A DNA stretch of 64,000 nucleotides. Source: UBA11222 sp049323435 (lineage in GTDB: Bacteria; Pseudomonadota; Alphaproteobacteria; UBA11222). A program made the position numbers and the translations under genes. A model generated the notes under the pieces. It saw only the letters and a program-made list of their open reading frames with translations. It was not told the origin of the DNA and searched no databases. This document shows positions 61,945 through 64,000 of this stretch, piece after piece (position 1 is the first letter of the stretch; every line of letters starts with the position of its first letter). The DNA lies in contig JBMOMX010000020.1 of assembly GCA_049323435.1 (NCBI GenBank), positions 1-64,000 on the forward strand. Direction: 5' to 3'.

Positions 61945-63153
61945 CTAACCGTTTATGGCGCCCAGACTGTCATAGATGGGGCCAAAGACTGCAATTGCGA
62001 TCCAGGCCATTATTCCCCCCATGACAGCGGTCAGCGCAGGTTCAATAAACGAGATCATGCCTTGTACCGATTCGTCCACATCGCGATTATACATTTCCGC
62101 AACATTATTCAGGGCGTCAGACATATTTCCCGAATCTTCGCCCACTTTAATCATGCGCAGAACCAGCGGCGGAAATTCGCCCGAAGACCGCATGGCGATG
62201 GATAATCCAAGTCCCGACTGCACACCCTCGCGCACCACGCTCAGCGCTTCGGCAATGGCAAGATTGTTAACCAGGCGTTTGGAGGCGTCCAGGCAGGTCA
62301 GTAATTCGATACCGCTGCGAAACATGGTGGAAAACATATAGGCGAACCGGGCAAGGGCAATTTTACGCAGCACTATCCCGACAACTGGAATGCGCAGCAG
62401 ATAATAATCTGTCTGATATCTGAAATCCTGTGAGGTTCTGCGTCCAAAGCTTACTGCTGTAACGGCGCCGATTACCAGCACGGGCAGCATGAACCAGTAG
62501 TCACGAATTGCATTTGAAGTTGCTATCAGCGCCTTGGTCATAAAGGGCAGTTCGGTTCCGTTAGACTCCAGCAATGTGGTTATCTGCGGCACCACAAAAC
62601 TCATCATGAAAATGACGACAAGCGTAACCACAACTCCGAGTATGGCAGGATAGCGCGTGGCTTTCTTTACTTTAACCGCCATATCGTCCGACCATTTTAA
62701 ATGCGCGACCAGCTGACCGAAAGCTTCGCCCATCTGGCCGGTTTGCTCGCCGGCGGCGACGAGGGATTGAAAGATATTGCCAAACAGTTTCGGGTGCGCG
62801 GCAAATGAGGCGCTCAGACTGGCGCCGTCATTCACTTCCCGTGCTATTTGCGCAAGCGCGTCGCGCAGGCGCGGCGTGTCGGTAGAATCCCGGATCTCGC
62901 TCAGGCTTTCCATCAGCGGCACACCGGCGCGCTGCAACTGCTCCATATGCACGCACATCTGGATCAGATCACGAATCCTGACTTGCTTTTGCAGCACCTT
63001 GCCGATTCGCTGCTCCGAAACCATTTTGAATTCGATCAGGTCCAGACCGGATGATTCCACCAGCCCGTTCAGATCCTGCTCATTGGACGCAAACACTGTG
63101 CCCCGGATAATCCGGCCGGTCTGGTTTATGGCGCGATAGCGGTAGTCAGGCAT
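61945..63153 (-). CDS. Type II secretion/type IV pilus inner-membrane protein (GspF/PilC family)
   Basis: 402 residues from the ATG at 63153; a GTG four codons earlier is also possible. The two repeated F domains are clear: VHMEQLQRAGVPLMESLSEI with GEQTGQMGEAFGQL, and FSTMFRSGIELLTCLDASKR with KVGEDSGNMSDALNNVAEMY. Three membrane segments (about 168-190, 215-235 and near the end). It couples the ATPase to pilin assembly. Confidence 0.92.
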   Translation of the reverse strand: MPDYRYRAINQTGRIIRGTVFASNEQDLNGLVESSGLDLIEFKMVSEQRIGKVLQKQVRIRDLIQMCVHMEQLQRAGVPLMESLSEIRDSTDTPRLRDALAQIAREVNDGASLSASFAAHPKLFGNIFQSLVAAGEQTGQMGEAFGQLVAHLKWSDDMAVKVKKATRYPAILGVVVTLVVIFMMSFVVPQITTLLESNGTELPFMTKALIATSNAIRDYWFMLPVLVIGAVTAVSFGRRTSQDFRYQTDYYLLRIPVVGIVLRKIALARFAYMFSTMFRSGIELLTCLDASKRLVNNLAIAEALSVVREGVQSGLGLSIAMRSSGEFPPLVLRMIKVGEDSGNMSDALNNVAEMYNRDVDESVQGMISFIEPALTAVMGGIMAWIAIAVFGPIYDSLGAING

Positions 63154-63161
63154 GGCTATGC

Positions 63162-64000
63162 TCACATGCGCGCGGTTAAATCGGCGGACCGCATCAGCGA
63201 TTGCAGCGATATATCCCCCATGAGCACACGTTCAATGCCGTCTTCGGCGATGGAGCGCTGGCCACTGTTGCGCAGATAGTTGCGCATGGCCGTGCGGGTG
63301 GCTCTGGTAGCGATCAATTCATCCAGGCCATCATCGACATAAATGATTTCGGCAATGGCGGTACGCCCCTTAATTCCTGATTGAAAGCAGGCCTCACAGC
63401 CCGGCGCCTCCCACAGTGCGGGCGGATTTTCCGCATCAACGCCAAGCAGCCTGCATTCCTCAGCCGTTGCCACCCGTTCAACCTTACAGGTCTTGCAATT
63501 CAGGCCGACCAGACGCTGGGCAAAGACCCCGGTGATATTGCCGGACAGCATGCCGGGCTCCAGCCCCAGATCATATAATCTCGGCAAGGCCCCCAATGCG
63601 TCATTGGTATGTAATGTCGTAAAGACCTGATGCCCGGTCATGGCGGCGCGCAGCGCCATCTGCGCCGTTTCGTTGTCGCGCACTTCGCCGATAAAAATAA
63701 TATCGGGATCCTGGCGTAAAATATTGCGGATGCCTTCTCCAAAGGTAAGCCCCTGATTTTCGCGTATCTGGGTCTGCCGGATCAAAGGCAGTTCATATTC
63801 AACCGGATCCTCCAGCGTCATAATATTGACTTTGGGATTACTGATCGCGGATAGCATGGCATATAGCGTGGTGGTTTTGCCGCTGCCGGTGGGGCCGGTC
63901 ACGATGATGATGCCTTCAGGGCGTTTCAGAATACGTTCTATTTCATGCCGGTTGCGCCCGGAAAAACCCAGATCATCCAGGCTAAGCACAGCCTTCGCCT
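63162..64000 (-). CDS. Type II secretion/type IV pilus assembly ATPase (GspE/PilB family), C-terminal part
   Basis: Open to the window edge on the minus strand, so the N-terminus is missing; the GTG at 63989 is internal. Seen: Walker A IIVTGPTGSGKTTTLYAML, Asp box MTLEDPVEYELP, Walker B DPDIIFIGEVRDNETA, His box TGHQVFTTLHTNDA, and a zinc-binding four-Cys module (LNCKTCKVERV and APGCEACFQSGIKGR). It powers pilin or pseudopilin assembly and leads this operon. Confidence 0.93.
   Translation of the reverse strand, partial: AKAVLSLDDLGFSGRNRHEIERILKRPEGIIIVTGPTGSGKTTTLYAMLSAISNPKVNIMTLEDPVEYELPLIRQTQIRENQGLTFGEGIRNILRQDPDIIFIGEVRDNETAQMALRAAMTGHQVFTTLHTNDALGALPRLYDLGLEPGMLSGNITGVFAQRLVGLNCKTCKVERVATAEECRLLGVDAENPPALWEAPGCEACFQSGIKGRTAIAEIIYVDDGLDELIATRATRTAMRNYLRNSGQRSIAEDGIERVLMGDISLQSLMRSADLTARM

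Noticed and set aside
1..64000. Search for CRISPR arrays and rRNA
   Set aside because: No regularly spaced direct repeats with spacers and no rRNA-like stretches were seen.

Overview
The window looks like the chromosome of a GC-rich alphaproteobacterium. Evidence: GC-rich codon use, an alphaproteobacterial-type repeat with the palindromic core tcattgcgag/ctcgcaatga (59479-59657), Trb-type conjugation genes, DUF2933/DUF5676/DUF6629 proteins and FNR-type control. The species cannot be fixed from sequence alone. No rRNA, CRISPR array, prophage or intact integrase was seen.

Region 1 (1-9216) is the tail of an integrative conjugative element: the C-terminal part of TrbI, a DUF2274 protein and a small HTH protein. 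Its cargo resembles a defence system: a PLD-nuclease/SNF2 helicase, an Eco57I-type adenine methylase, a cut-off third gene and a DprA-like protein. It ends in a 145-bp repeat containing the last 16 bases of a tRNA-Gly gene.

Region 2 (9217-14185) is wreckage from several insertions: a frameshifted mobilisation-gene fragment, two oppositely oriented halves of an IS3-family element, an AbiE-type toxin-antitoxin pair whose toxin carries extra WYL and zinc-finger-like parts, an ImmA/IrrE protease gene cut at an IS end, and the 3' end of a second DUF2274 gene.

Region 3 (14186-51133) is a metabolic and metal-handling block with nearly all genes on the minus strand: PEP synthase, a Pat-like acyl-CoA synthetase/acetyltransferase (plus strand), phosphoglucomutase, acetate kinase, phosphoketolase, archaeal-type SAM synthetase, an ABC/HlyD exporter, FtsH, PRPP synthetase, PPK2, an AMP/thymidine phosphorylase, a beta-CASP nuclease, two copper-type P1B ATPases, CsoR, Cfa and LemA/TPM proteins. 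Five intergenic sites fit TTGA-N6-TCAA (more exactly TTGAnYYRRRTCAA on the plus strand). Each lies upstream of a minus-strand operon. A Crp/Fnr regulator encoded at 56995 has the E-x-x-S-R recognition helix expected for such sites. I read this as a low-oxygen and energy-stress regulon that couples sugar or nucleotide breakdown to acetyl-phosphate and ATP, together with copper homeostasis.

Region 4 (50795-57750) holds periplasmic copper resistance (cupredoxin, CopA oxidase, CopB), an AraC regulator with a methyltransferase, small membrane proteins and the Crp/Fnr gene with CsoR-like palindromes in its promoter. It ends at an intact tRNA-Gly(GCC), whose 3' end and terminator are the partner of the repeat at 9072-9216. 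Region 5 (58238-64000) is an ABC ATPase and a type IV pilus/type II secretion assembly operon running off the window end.
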